From NCBI RefSeq assembly GCF_014636315.1, contig NZ_BMED01000001.1, positions 811,941 through 875,940 of the forward strand: DNA of 64,000 nt, written 5' to 3'. The translations under genes were made by a program, and so were the position numbers. Under the pieces are notes generated by a model. It was not told the origin of the DNA, made no database searches, and saw nothing but the letters and a program-made list of their open reading frames with translations. The stretch is from Parundibacterium terreum (GTDB lineage Bacteria; Pseudomonadota; Gammaproteobacteria; Burkholderiales; Burkholderiaceae_D). Of the stretch, positions 9,303-17,825 are shown in pieces (within the stretch, counting starts at the first letter, position 1; each line of letters begins with the position of its first letter).

Positions 9303-9326
9303 TTAATGAACATTGATAGTCATTAA
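9303..9326. promoter_or_regulatory. Perfect palindrome TTAATGA-N10-TCATTAA
   Basis: A perfect 7-bp inverted repeat lies 25 bp upstream of the leuC start in the leuC/lysR divergent region. Its position suits an activator or repressor site of the adjacent LysR-type regulator, but this is inference. Confidence 0.45.
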
Positions 9327-9384
9327 CAAGCGATGGGAGAAGTGTAGTCCGTCCAAGAAAATTTATAATACAATCTCATTTTAT

Positions 9385-9411
9385 CTATTCATAAATTAAT
9401 TTTATGAATAG
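9385..9411. promoter_or_regulatory. Probable LysR box ATTCAT-N11-ATGAAT
   Basis: A perfect 11-bp inverted repeat CTATTCATAAA-N5-TTTATGAATAG includes the classical LysR-type T-N11-A arrangement. It is centred 46 bp upstream of the lysR start, the expected place for the autoregulatory recognition site. Confidence 0.6.
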
Positions 9412-9443
9412 GTAGATAGAGGTTTAGGTATAAGGATGGGTTT

Positions 9444-10352
9444 ATGGACTCAATATCGGATCTGGATTTTTTCATACGGCTGGTCAAGCAAGGCAGCCTG
9501 GCTGCGCTTGCCCGCGAACTAGGGCTGACCCCGCCAGCCATCAGTACCCGCCTGTCGCAACTGGAAAAGCGCCTGGGAGTCAGGCTGCTAAACCGCACCA
9601 CCCGGCGGCTCAGCGTCACCCATGAGGGAGAAATCTATCTGGCCACCGGCGCTCGCCTGCTGGACGACCTGCAGGAACTGGAGCGCACCATTGCCAGCAG
9701 CCGGGCCACGCCCAAGGGCTTGCTGCGGGTGAATGCGACTTTCGGCTTTGGCCGGCGGCATATCGCACCAGCCATCGTAGAATTTGCGCGCCTCTATCCA
9801 CAAGTGGAAGTGCAACTGGAGCTGACAGACCGTGCCGTCAACCTGGCGGACAAGGCCTTTGATATCGGCATCTGGTTTGGCACGGTGCCGGATTCGCGCA
9901 TGGTGGCGCGCAAGATCGCGGCCAACCGCCGCCTGCTGTGCGCATCACCCGCCTATCTGAAAACAGCGGGCATGCCACAAACGCCGCATGATCTGCAGAC
10001 GCACCAGTGCATCGTATTGCGGGAAAGTGACGCCGCCTACGGAACCTGGCATATGCTGCGGAGCAACAAGCGGGAAACCGTCAAGGTACGCGGCAGCCTC
10101 AGCACCAATGACGGTGAGACGGCTTTGCTATGGGCGCTGGCCGGTTTTGGCATATTGACGCGCTCGGAATGGGACGCGCGGGCGCACCTGCAAGCGGGAG
10201 ATTTAAAGCTGGTGTTGGAGGACTGGACACTGCCGGATGCCGATATTTTTGCCGTGTATCCGGAAAGAATGAATCTGTCGGCCAAGGTAAGTGCGTTTAT
10301 CGACTTCCTCACCGACTGGTTTGCGGCAATGCCGGGGTGGGCTGAAGCGTGA
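9444..10352 (+). CDS. LysR-type transcriptional regulator
   Basis: A 302-aa protein of standard LysR length. The N-terminal winged helix-turn-helix includes FIRLVKQGSLAALARELGLTPPAISTRLSQLEKRLG, followed by the linker helix and LNRTTRRLSVT. A LysR_substrate domain spans about residues 90-295. It is of the CrgA/AaeR-like group often found with small organic or aromatic acid genes. It is divergent from leuC-leuD-transporter, so it most likely responds to a carboxylic acid and controls that operon and itself through the palindromes between them. Confidence 0.93.
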   Translation: MDSISDLDFFIRLVKQGSLAALARELGLTPPAISTRLSQLEKRLGVRLLNRTTRRLSVTHEGEIYLATGARLLDDLQELERTIASSRATPKGLLRVNATFGFGRRHIAPAIVEFARLYPQVEVQLELTDRAVNLADKAFDIGIWFGTVPDSRMVARKIAANRRLLCASPAYLKTAGMPQTPHDLQTHQCIVLRESDAAYGTWHMLRSNKRETVKVRGSLSTNDGETALLWALAGFGILTRSEWDARAHLQAGDLKLVLEDWTLPDADIFAVYPERMNLSAKVSAFIDFLTDWFAAMPGWAEA

Positions 10353-10455
10353 GATGATGCTTGGTGAGCACAAATCAGGAACACCCCGAACTGCCAGCCA
10401 CACTAAGAAGCTAAAACAAAAAAACCGCTACCGATCATAAATGAAGCGGCACGTG

Positions 10456-10641
10456 TCACTGCCCGCGTGCGCCCTTATGATCTTTTTGCCCGTCATTTTT
10501 GTGCTTCCCAGCTACTTCACTGGCTTCTGCCTTCTGCTTTTGCTGATTGGCATTTTCTGTCTGCTGGGATTCATCCCTTTCCATCTTTTGCTGCTGCTCT
10601 TTGGTCATGCCTTTAGCCAGTTCCTTGGATTGCTGTGTCAT
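10456..10641 (-). CDS. Small hydrophilic stress-type protein (61 aa)
   Basis: A 61-aa, very hydrophilic protein rich in Gln, Lys, Glu and Ala, without hydrophobic core, Trp or Cys, beginning MTQQSKELAKGMTKEQQQK. Such composition suggests a disordered, LEA- or KGG-like stress protein, though no family was identified with certainty. ATG at 10641 has AGGAG at 6-7 bp spacing; the longer frame upstream is not needed. It is divergent from the catalase-family gene and near other small stress-type proteins. Confidence 0.65.
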   Translation of the reverse strand: MTQQSKELAKGMTKEQQQKMERDESQQTENANQQKQKAEASEVAGKHKNDGQKDHKGARGQ

Positions 10642-10804
10642 CAAAATCTCCTGAAAATTAATCAAAAACCTGCACAGCCGGGAGACCGTTTTCAGCCACC
10701 GGCAAGAAACACCATACGCCGCTGCCAGCCAAACACTGTACGCCAGCCCACATACTTGGTGCGCTGACACACCGACGCAATAAGAGGCGTCCCACACTAT
10801 TGAC

Positions 10805-10827
10805 GGGTTATACCTCCGATGTAACCC
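10805..10827. promoter_or_regulatory. Inverted repeat GGGTTA-N11-TAACCC upstream of catalase gene
   Basis: A perfect 6-bp dyad with an 11-bp spacer lies 21 bp upstream of the catalase-family start. It could be an operator or a 5' hairpin. No convincing -35/-10 pair was found around it. Confidence 0.3.
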
Positions 10828-10847
10828 CCTCTTTCTAAAGGTCAGCT

Positions 10848-11963
10848 ATGGACTCCCACACCACACCGCCCATTTCCCCCCTCATCTACCAACCCGGCTT
10901 TGAAGTACCTGAAGAGGGGGAAGTGGAAACCATTGCCGGTATGCTGGAAACGCTGAGGCATATTTCTGAAGTCACCTATAAGGATTCTGGCCACGCGACG
11001 CGCAGCGTGCACGCAAAAAGCCACGGTCTGCTACACGGCAAGTTGACAGTAGCTGAAGGTCTGCCTCCCGCCTATGCGCAGGGTATCTTTAGCAAACCGG
11101 GCAACTGGCCCGTTGTGATGCGCCTGTCAACTATTCCCGGCGACATGCTGGACGACAATGTCTCAACCCCGCGCGGCATGGCGGTAAAAATCGTGGGCGT
11201 TGAAGGTCCACGACTGGAAGATAGTGAGGGCGATGTCACACAGGATTTGGCGCTGGTCAACGGCTCCCCTTCTTTCGCCACGCCAGGGCCGAAAAAATTC
11301 CTTGGCAATCTGAAATTGTTGGCGCCAACGACCGACAAGGCGCCTGGGCTTAAAAAAGCGCTGTCCGCAGTGTTGCGCGGCACAGAGAAAGTCATCGAAG
11401 CCGTCGGCGGCCAGAGCCCACTCATCATTGCACTGGGCGGTCATCCCGAAACAAATATCCTCGGCGAAAGCTTTTTCAGCCAGGCCCCCATCTTGTTCGG
11501 TCCGTATATGGCCAAAATCTCCATAGTGCCGATTTCTTCCAGCCTGACGCAGTTGACCAAGGCCCCGGTTGATCTGGATGGCAAACCCGACGGACTGCGC
11601 GAAGCGGTGGTCGATTTTTTTGCAAGCAACAGCGCTGAGTGGGAAGTGCGCGCGCAACTATGCACCGACCTGGACAAAATGCCGATTGAAGACGCGTCAG
11701 TGCCCTGGCCCGAAGATTTGAGCCCCTACGTCACCGTGGCCCGGATTAGTGCACCACCACAGGCAGCCTGGAGCGCGGCGCTGTCAAAAGCCGTGGATGA
11801 CGACATGTCATTCAGCCCTTGGCACGGCATCGCCGCACACCGCCCTATAGGCTCTATCATGCGGGTACGCAAGGCGGCCTACCAGATGTCTTCCCGCTTT
11901 CGCGCAGAGCGTAACGGCGCAGCAATGAAAGAGCCTGCGGACCTGGATAATCTTCCGCGATAA
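10848..11963 (+). CDS. Catalase-family (SrpA-like) heme protein
   Basis: A 371-aa member of the short catalase-related group. It keeps a probable distal His55 in SVHAKSHG, the RLSTIPGD strand region, and the proximal heme motif R341-x3-Tyr345 in MRVRKAAYQMSSRF. It lacks the length and C-terminal helices of full catalases (about 480 aa or more). Relatives act as organic or hydrogen peroxide peroxidases/catalases. No signal peptide is seen, so it is probably cytoplasmic. It lies in a small stress-type cluster and ends at a strong terminator. Confidence 0.85.
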   Translation: MDSHTTPPISPLIYQPGFEVPEEGEVETIAGMLETLRHISEVTYKDSGHATRSVHAKSHGLLHGKLTVAEGLPPAYAQGIFSKPGNWPVVMRLSTIPGDMLDDNVSTPRGMAVKIVGVEGPRLEDSEGDVTQDLALVNGSPSFATPGPKKFLGNLKLLAPTTDKAPGLKKALSAVLRGTEKVIEAVGGQSPLIIALGGHPETNILGESFFSQAPILFGPYMAKISIVPISSSLTQLTKAPVDLDGKPDGLREAVVDFFASNSAEWEVRAQLCTDLDKMPIEDASVPWPEDLSPYVTVARISAPPQAAWSAALSKAVDDDMSFSPWHGIAAHRPIGSIMRVRKAAYQMSSRFRAERNGAAMKEPADLDNLPR

Positions 11964-11997
11964 ATACGAGCATCGCAAAAAAAAGGGCCGCCCCAGC

Positions 11998-12035
11998 AAA
12001 AAGGCCACGCTAAGAAATGAGTGTGGCCTTTTTTT
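11998..12035. terminator. Bidirectional intrinsic terminator
   Basis: AAAAAGGCCAC pairs with GTGGCCTTTTT around an AG-rich loop, with A and T tracts on both sides. It lies between the catalase gene (+) and the 24-aa membrane protein gene (-). Confidence 0.85.
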
Positions 12036-12047
12036 ACTTGCCTGATG

Positions 12048-12122
12048 TTAGCGCACGAACAGCGCTATCAGGATAATGATAGGAATAGGCACCCCAAGTA
12101 GCAATAATAAAAGTGAACGCAT
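12048..12122 (-). CDS. 24-aa hydrophobic membrane mini-protein
   Basis: A 25-codon frame from ATG at 12122 to TAA encodes a single hydrophobic helix: MRSLLLLLLGVP, then an Ile/Leu run, ending in FVR. GGGAGA lies seven bases upstream of the start and the frame ends just before a bidirectional terminator. Translation signals and composition both suit a real single-pass small membrane protein. Its function is unknown. It follows the 329-aa membrane protein by about 20 bp on the same strand and is probably co-transcribed with it. Confidence 0.6.
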   Translation of the reverse strand: MRSLLLLLLGVPIPIIILIALFVR

Positions 12123-12143
12123 GATAGTCTCCCTGTATAAAAT

Positions 12144-13133
12144 TTAAGCTGTAACAGTGCTGTGATGCACAACATGGTCACGTTGTTTGCCGCCAAAGGT
12201 GGCAGACAGGCTGGCAACAAAGGCGCCGCACAGCAAAGCGACAAACATCCACAAGGCGGTATAGGCAGCGGTTTTGCGTGCTGCGTCGGCAGCTTGTTTT
12301 GCACTCAACTCTGCATTATTGATGGCGGTCTGCGTGCGGCTGTAAGCATCTGCGACACGTCTGTCGGCATCGGCCGGGCTCAAACCGGTGCGCTTGGCAA
12401 TCACTTGCGCCAGGTATTGCCTGTCTTCCGGCGGCAGGCCCTTGGCGCGGACGCCATTGATGAAGATCCTGGTGATTTCCATTTTCATGGCATTGTCAGA
12501 CGCAGCCGGGTTGGCAGGCGCGCCCGCTCCGCTTGTAGTGCCTGTACTCGCTGCCGAACTAGAGGCATCAGGCGAGGCTGGATTGGTGCGCACCATGGAA
12601 TCGACAATGTACGCCGTAGAGCCGTCACTACCGCCCGGCAACGCACCCGCGACGCCCGCAGCTCCGGCAACCCCAGCGGCTCCTGCAGCGCCAACGGCAG
12701 TGGAAGCGACCGTAGCACCCGCAGACACGCCGCCCGATATGACGCTACCTATGGCTGAGCCAAGCAATCCCGCAGTGATCAGGGATGCGATCGCCCATGC
12801 CAGGAAACCATGCGCAGTATCGCGGAAGTACACCTCATCCGTATGCATGGAAGCCCATTTCACGCGCAGCCTGCCAGCCAGATAGCCGCCCACGCCTGAG
12901 GCCGCAATCTGCGTAAACGCCAGCCAGATAATGGTCGAGGTACCAATCGCCGCAGCACTAGCGCCACTATTGGACCACGGAGAAACCGCCGAAAAGCCCA
13001 GCCCCACACCCAGTATCAGCAAGATAAGCGACAGTGCCGCAGCACCGGCCGCACCGGCAAAAATTGCCGCCCAGGACACGCCGGAGCGATTCTTGTCCGG
13101 ATTATCCAAAAAATTTCTCTCTATTGGTGTCAT
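12144..13133 (-). CDS. Multi-pass membrane protein of unknown function
   Basis: A 329-aa protein starting MTPIERNFLDNP. It has hydrophobic segments near residues 20-48, 62-85, 112-135 and 295-318. An Ala/Gly/Ser-rich low-complexity stretch (about 135-210) and a charged helix with DADRRVADAYSRTQTAINNAE lie before the last segment. Relatives in Proteobacteria are annotated as hypothetical or, without good reason, PhnA-like. AAGGAGA precedes the ATG. The setting beside a catalase and tiny hydrophilic proteins suggests an envelope-stress role, which is inference only. Confidence 0.7.
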   Translation of the reverse strand: MTPIERNFLDNPDKNRSGVSWAAIFAGAAGAAALSLILLILGVGLGFSAVSPWSNSGASAAAIGTSTIIWLAFTQIAASGVGGYLAGRLRVKWASMHTDEVYFRDTAHGFLAWAIASLITAGLLGSAIGSVISGGVSAGATVASTAVGAAGAAGVAGAAGVAGALPGGSDGSTAYIVDSMVRTNPASPDASSSAASTGTTSGAGAPANPAASDNAMKMEITRIFINGVRAKGLPPEDRQYLAQVIAKRTGLSPADADRRVADAYSRTQTAINNAELSAKQAADAARKTAAYTALWMFVALLCGAFVASLSATFGGKQRDHVVHHSTVTA

Positions 13134-13423
13134 TATCGTCTCCTTTTGAAAGCCATAGATTGGGGGTTTTCAAAGTCGGCGTATGTACGGCAAATCACAC
13201 ATTCAAAAGACAAAAGAGCTGGAAAGAAAGGCTATACCTGGCAGGCTCGAGGGTGACTGACGCCTGAAGTCCCCTTGGCTTAAGAAATGTAAATAGACTC
13301 AGTCTGCCCTTGTCTATGGTGTAGACTATATAATAAGTCTGCGCCGCGTCATTTCAGCCGGCACGGCATATCTGGACAAACCAAGGTTCAGCCTCACATT
13401 TGCACAATCGACGGAGAAATACC

Positions 13424-13534
13424 ATGAGTAAAGGCCAAGACAGCAAGAAGTCTGTAAAAAAACAAGCTTTAAAGACACCGAAGGAAAAGAAAGAAGAAAA
13501 AAAATTGAAGAAAGCTGCTTTACCTAAGCAGTAA
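13424..13534 (+). CDS. 36-aa lysine-rich mini-protein
   Basis: A 37-codon frame from ATG at 13424, with GGAGA six bases upstream, encodes MSKGQDSKKSVKKQ followed by an almost pure Lys/Glu/Ala tail. About 15 of 36 residues are Lys. Similar tiny Lys-rich proteins beginning MSKGQDSKK are, from memory, common in Burkholderiales and are unstudied. The charge suggests nucleic-acid or ribosome contact, but nothing proves it. It is divergent from the 329-aa membrane protein, with paired inverted repeats in the gap. Confidence 0.65.
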   Translation: MSKGQDSKKSVKKQALKTPKEKKEEKKLKKAALPKQ

Positions 13535-13662
13535 GCCCAACAAATCCTCCAAGGCATAAACGTGTCGCTTTAGCCCTGGAGAAAGGAGCGGCTTGGCAAG
13601 CTGCCCGCTCTAGTTTCACTTTCAGTTTAAAACCTGGCCGCTGCACTCCCGGCGACCATACT

Positions 13663-16356
13663 TCAAGCAAGTTTCTCCCCTCGCAAGTCCAACCGCAAAG
13701 CCATTACCGCCTCCCCGGGGACAGGTTTCACTTCAAATCCCACCCGCTTTACCAGGTTGAGAACACCGACATTCTCAGACAGAGCTTCGCCGACTATCTC
13801 CTGTATTCCCCTGGCGCGGCAATATTCGACCAACTTGGCCATCAGGATCGACCCCAGACCTTTTCCTTTCAAATCGGAACGTACTGTTACTGCGAATTCG
13901 ACTTTCTCGTTGCCAGGGTCTGCCATTGCTCGCACCACACCCAGCGTTTCATCGCGCCCATCGTCGCGCTTGCGAGTGGCAATAAACGCCATGTCGCGGT
14001 CATAATCAATCTGGGTAAATCGAGCCAATTGGTCAGGCTGCAGTTCACGCATGCGAATAAACATTCGCAGCCGGATATCTTCGGGCAGCATCGCATGGAA
14101 AAAGTCTACATGTGCCTCGCCATCTTCCGGACGGATAGGCCGCAATAGCAAGGCCTGCCCCTGCCAATCTACCAACTGCTCCAGTTCTGCCGGATAAGGG
14201 CGTATTGCCAGCCTATCCACGCCAGCCTCTTTATCTGCTACCACAACACGAATACGCGCATCCAGCGCCAGCACGCCTTTGGCGTCTGCCAGCAAGGGAT
14301 TGATATCCAGTTCAGCAATCTCGGCAATATCGGAGACCAATTGCGATATTCGGATCAAAGCGCGGCAGACTGCATCCACATCCGCCGCAGGCCTGTCACG
14401 GTAGCCTGCCAGCAATTTTGCAACCCGCGTGCGGGAAATCATATCGCGCGCCAGCACCATGTTCAATGGCGGCAAGCCTATGGTATTGTCATCTATCACC
14501 TCTACCGCAATGCCGCCCTGCCCGAACAAGATCACCGGACCGAATACCGCATCGGTGGTGACGCCAACTATCAACTCTTGCGCATCGGGCCGGCGCGCCA
14601 TCGACTGCACGGAGTACCCCTGCAGTGTCGCATCAGGTCTCAGCTCACTTAAACGCTGCTGTATCGATTGTGCGGCTTTGCCGACAGCCTCCGCCGTTTC
14701 CAGATCCAGCACTACGCCGCCGACCTCGGTCTTGTGCGAAATTTCCGGCGACAATACCTTCAGCGCCACCGGAAAACCGATCTCTTGCGCAAACTGCACT
14801 GCCTGCTCAGCCGACCTGGCAATCCGGGTTTCCACAACAGGGATGCCATAGGCTGCCAGCATGATCTTCGCTTCCGGTTCGGACAGGATGTTTCTTCCTT
14901 CTGCCAAGGCCGCTGCCGCAACTGCCCTGGCGCGCTCGCGATCCGGCACAAAATCTACGGCCAGGGACGGTGGAACCTGCATCAACAGATGCTGGTTGCG
15001 GCGATATTGCACTATCTGCATAAAGCCGCGCACTGCCTCTTCAGGAGTGTCGTAGGTGGGTATTCCCGCATTGGAAAACAGTTGCCGCGCCGGTGCAGAA
15101 GCATTGCTGCCCAGCCAGCAGGAAATCACATTGCGCGATGTCTCTTTCAGCAACGGTACGATCGCACTAGCAATATCCAGGGAAGGCACAATCGCTGTAG
15201 GCGCCTGGATAAACAGCACGGCGTCGGACTCCGGATTTTTCAGCAGTATTTCCAGCGCCTTCACATAGCGCTCGGCAGGCGCGTCACCAATGATATCTAC
15301 CGGATTGCCATGCGACCAGGTCGAGGGCAATACTTCATCCAGTTGAGCAATAACAGGTGCAGGCATGGCTGCCAGCTTGCCCTGTCCAAATATCAGCGCG
15401 TCTGTCGCCATCACGCCCGGCCCGCCGCCATTGGTCAGGATGGTCAGGCGTTCGCCATTCATCGATTTGGCATGGGCGAGCGTTTCAACGGCACCGAACA
15501 GGTCTTCCGTGGTGAACACACGCAGCATGCCGGCACGCCGTATGGCAGCGTCATACACCGCATCGGACCCTGCCAGTGCGCCGGTATGCGATGCCGCCGC
15601 CTTTGCCCCTTCCGCAGCACGCCCCGCCTTGACAACCAGCACCGGTTTGCTGCGCGCAGCAGCCCTGGCCGCCGACATGAATTTGCGCGCATGCTTGATA
15701 TCTTCTACATACATCAGGATGGCGTAGGTATTGGCATCACCGGCCAGATAGTCCAGTACATCGGCAAAATCCACGTCCGCATTGTCACCGAGGGAAATGA
15801 ATTTTGAGAAACCTATGCCGCGCGTTTTTGCCCATTCCAGCACACCGGTTACCAGCGCGCCGGATTGAGATACAAAAGCCAGCTTACCGGGTAATGCCCC
15901 CGTATGTGCAAAGCTGGCGTTCAGGCCTATGCCCGGCACTAGCAGACCGACACAATTGGGGCCAAGTATGCGCAGCAGATGCGGCTTGGCTGCATCCAGC
16001 ATCATCTGTTTGATGGAAAGCGCCTGCCCATCCGGATGAAGGCTGAGGCCGGCTGTCAGCACGATCGCGGCCCTGGTGCCTTTTGCCCCCAATTCAGCGA
16101 TCAGGCCGGGCACGCTGGCTGGTGGTGTACAAATCACGGCCAGCTCAGGTACAACAGGGAGGCTACCCACGCTAGCATAAGTCTTCAAACCCCTGAGGCT
16201 GTCGTATTTGGGATTGACTGGAAATATCCGGCCATGAAACCCGGCTTCCACCAGATTATTCAAGACAGTGGCGCCCACGCTATGTTCTTTTTGCGAAGCG
16301 CCGATCACGGCAACAGAGGCAGGAGAAAAGAGATATTGCAGATTGCGTATCGTCAT
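13663..16356 (-). CDS. Acyl-CoA synthetase (NDP-forming)/GNAT fusion, Pat-like
   Basis: An 897-aa multidomain protein. A CoA-binding Rossmann domain (residues about 5-130) contains ASVAVIGASQKEHSVG. A succinyl-CoA ligase-like domain (about 150-290) carries the active-site His region SHTGALAGSDAVYDAA. An ATP-grasp domain spans about 490-705, and a GNAT acetyltransferase domain sits at the C-terminus (about 735-885; VRSDLKGKGLGSILM is the acetyl-CoA loop). The layout matches PatZ/YfiQ-type protein acetyltransferases and bifunctional acetate-CoA ligase/GNAT proteins. Whether the ligase half is active is uncertain. An alcohol dehydrogenase gene lies about 110 bp upstream on the same strand. Confidence 0.9.
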   Translation of the reverse strand: MTIRNLQYLFSPASVAVIGASQKEHSVGATVLNNLVEAGFHGRIFPVNPKYDSLRGLKTYASVGSLPVVPELAVICTPPASVPGLIAELGAKGTRAAIVLTAGLSLHPDGQALSIKQMMLDAAKPHLLRILGPNCVGLLVPGIGLNASFAHTGALPGKLAFVSQSGALVTGVLEWAKTRGIGFSKFISLGDNADVDFADVLDYLAGDANTYAILMYVEDIKHARKFMSAARAAARSKPVLVVKAGRAAEGAKAAASHTGALAGSDAVYDAAIRRAGMLRVFTTEDLFGAVETLAHAKSMNGERLTILTNGGGPGVMATDALIFGQGKLAAMPAPVIAQLDEVLPSTWSHGNPVDIIGDAPAERYVKALEILLKNPESDAVLFIQAPTAIVPSLDIASAIVPLLKETSRNVISCWLGSNASAPARQLFSNAGIPTYDTPEEAVRGFMQIVQYRRNQHLLMQVPPSLAVDFVPDRERARAVAAAALAEGRNILSEPEAKIMLAAYGIPVVETRIARSAEQAVQFAQEIGFPVALKVLSPEISHKTEVGGVVLDLETAEAVGKAAQSIQQRLSELRPDATLQGYSVQSMARRPDAQELIVGVTTDAVFGPVILFGQGGIAVEVIDDNTIGLPPLNMVLARDMISRTRVAKLLAGYRDRPAADVDAVCRALIRISQLVSDIAEIAELDINPLLADAKGVLALDARIRVVVADKEAGVDRLAIRPYPAELEQLVDWQGQALLLRPIRPEDGEAHVDFFHAMLPEDIRLRMFIRMRELQPDQLARFTQIDYDRDMAFIATRKRDDGRDETLGVVRAMADPGNEKVEFAVTVRSDLKGKGLGSILMAKLVEYCRARGIQEIVGEALSENVGVLNLVKRVGFEVKPVPGEAVMALRLDLRGEKLA

Positions 16357-16463
16357 CGGCCTTCCTTCAAAGCATTGGAGTTAGCATGGGACTATTCAGC
16401 TTACGGGACAGGCATAGCATAAGCTGCATTCGCCGATTCGGCAAATAAACGGCGGAAGTACAC

Positions 16464-17519
16464 TCAAGGCGTAATCGCGACTTTCAATACACCGTCGCGC
16501 TGATTTCCGAACAGCTCATAGGCCTGCTCAATATCTGCCAGCTTGAAGCGATGGGTGACCATGGGCTTCAAATCCACACGGCCTGAGGCGACGATATTGA
16601 GCAATCGACGCATGCGTTCCTTGCCGCCGGGGCAAAGTGTGGTGATAATCTTGTGGTCGCCAAGGCCCGCTGCAAAAGCATCCAGCGGCATTGTCAGCTT
16701 ACCGGAATACACGCCTAGGCTGGACAAGGTGCCACCCGGCTTCAGCACCCGAAGGCAGCTTTCAAAGGTTTCCTGGGTTCCCAGCGCCTCGATCGCCACA
16801 TCCGCGCCGCGCCCTTCCGTCAGGCGCATGATTTCCTGGACAGGGTCGATCTTTGTATAGTCTATGGTTACATCCGCGCCCAGTTGCCGGGACACTTCCA
16901 GGCGCGAAGCGACGCCATCTACCGCAATGATCATGCTGGCGCCCTTCAGTTTGGCGCCGGCAGTGGCGCACAAGCCTATCGGCCCCTGCGCGAATATCGC
17001 CACGATATCGCCTATCCTGATCTCTCCGCTTTCTGCACCGCCGAAGCCGGTACTCATGATGTCCGGACACATCAGCACCTGCTCATCCGTCAACCCGTCC
17101 GGAATAGCTTCCAGGTTAGCCATCGCATTGGGTACCAGCATGTATTCGGCTTGAGAACCGTCTATGGTATTGCCGAAGCGCCAGCCGCCCGCTGCCTTGC
17201 CGCCACATTGCGCCTGGTGCCCGTCCAGACAGGGATGACACTGTCCGCAGGGAGTAATCGCTCCCACCACCACCCGCTGCCCCACCACATAGCCGGTCAC
17301 TCCTGGCCCCAGATCGGCAATCACGCCCACCGGTTCATGCCCGATGATGCGGCCCGGCTCTACCGGATACTCACCTTTCAGGATATGAATATCGGTGCCG
17401 CAGATCGTGGTTGTGGTGATCCGCATCAATACCTCGCCCGGCCCGGCTATAGGTATCGGCCTGTCTTCCAGCGCAATCTTGCCTGGGCGCAGAAATACTG
17501 CTGCTTTCATCGTTCGCAT
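16464..17519 (-). CDS. Zinc-dependent alcohol dehydrogenase
   Basis: A 351-aa medium-chain dehydrogenase. Catalytic zinc ligands appear in TICGTDIHILKGEYP and GRIIGHEPVGVI. A structural-zinc loop, CGQCHPCLDGHQAQC, follows, and an NAD(P) Rossmann fold begins near residue 170 (AQGPIGLCATAGAKLKGASMIIAVD). It resembles secondary-alcohol/isopropanol-type dehydrogenases. A start nine bases downstream (MKAAVF) is also possible. It precedes the acyl-CoA synthetase/GNAT gene, which suggests a shared role in alcohol/aldehyde-acetate metabolism or a stress regulon. Confidence 0.9.
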   Translation of the reverse strand: MRTMKAAVFLRPGKIALEDRPIPIAGPGEVLMRITTTTICGTDIHILKGEYPVEPGRIIGHEPVGVIADLGPGVTGYVVGQRVVVGAITPCGQCHPCLDGHQAQCGGKAAGGWRFGNTIDGSQAEYMLVPNAMANLEAIPDGLTDEQVLMCPDIMSTGFGGAESGEIRIGDIVAIFAQGPIGLCATAGAKLKGASMIIAVDGVASRLEVSRQLGADVTIDYTKIDPVQEIMRLTEGRGADVAIEALGTQETFESCLRVLKPGGTLSSLGVYSGKLTMPLDAFAAGLGDHKIITTLCPGGKERMRRLLNIVASGRVDLKPMVTHRFKLADIEQAYELFGNQRDGVLKVAITP

Positions 17520-17825
17520 ATTGAACCTTTGCGTGATACTTCACAAAAATAGGGTCAGGATTTTTAGGATTGCATCCTGGAAAATTAAATCCATGCGCCC
17601 ATGCCGGCTTTAAATCAGGCGAAGCAATGCATGAAAAAAATGGATATTGATGAATCATCATAGGCCGATATTCCCGATTGGCCGGACTATTTCTCCAAAG
17701 AGTGAGAAGTCTTTTCTCTTTCCTTGAGCTACCGCAAATGCGTGCGTTACCGAACAGACCATGGCAGACATCGCGCGCAGTTTGGGGCATCCCTCCGGGG
17801 TGTCCCTCAACAACGAAAGAATGGA
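17520..17825. other. Divergent intergenic region
   Basis: About 306 bp separates the dehydrogenase from the BON gene. Frames across it look spurious. It contains the perfect palindrome TGATGA-A-TCATCA at 17648-17660, but no clear consensus promoter. Shared promoters for both directions are expected here. Confidence 0.4.

Noticed and set aside
15056..15807. Plus-strand frames over the acyl-CoA synthetase/GNAT gene
   Set aside because: They are antisense to a full-length multidomain enzyme and show no domain features.
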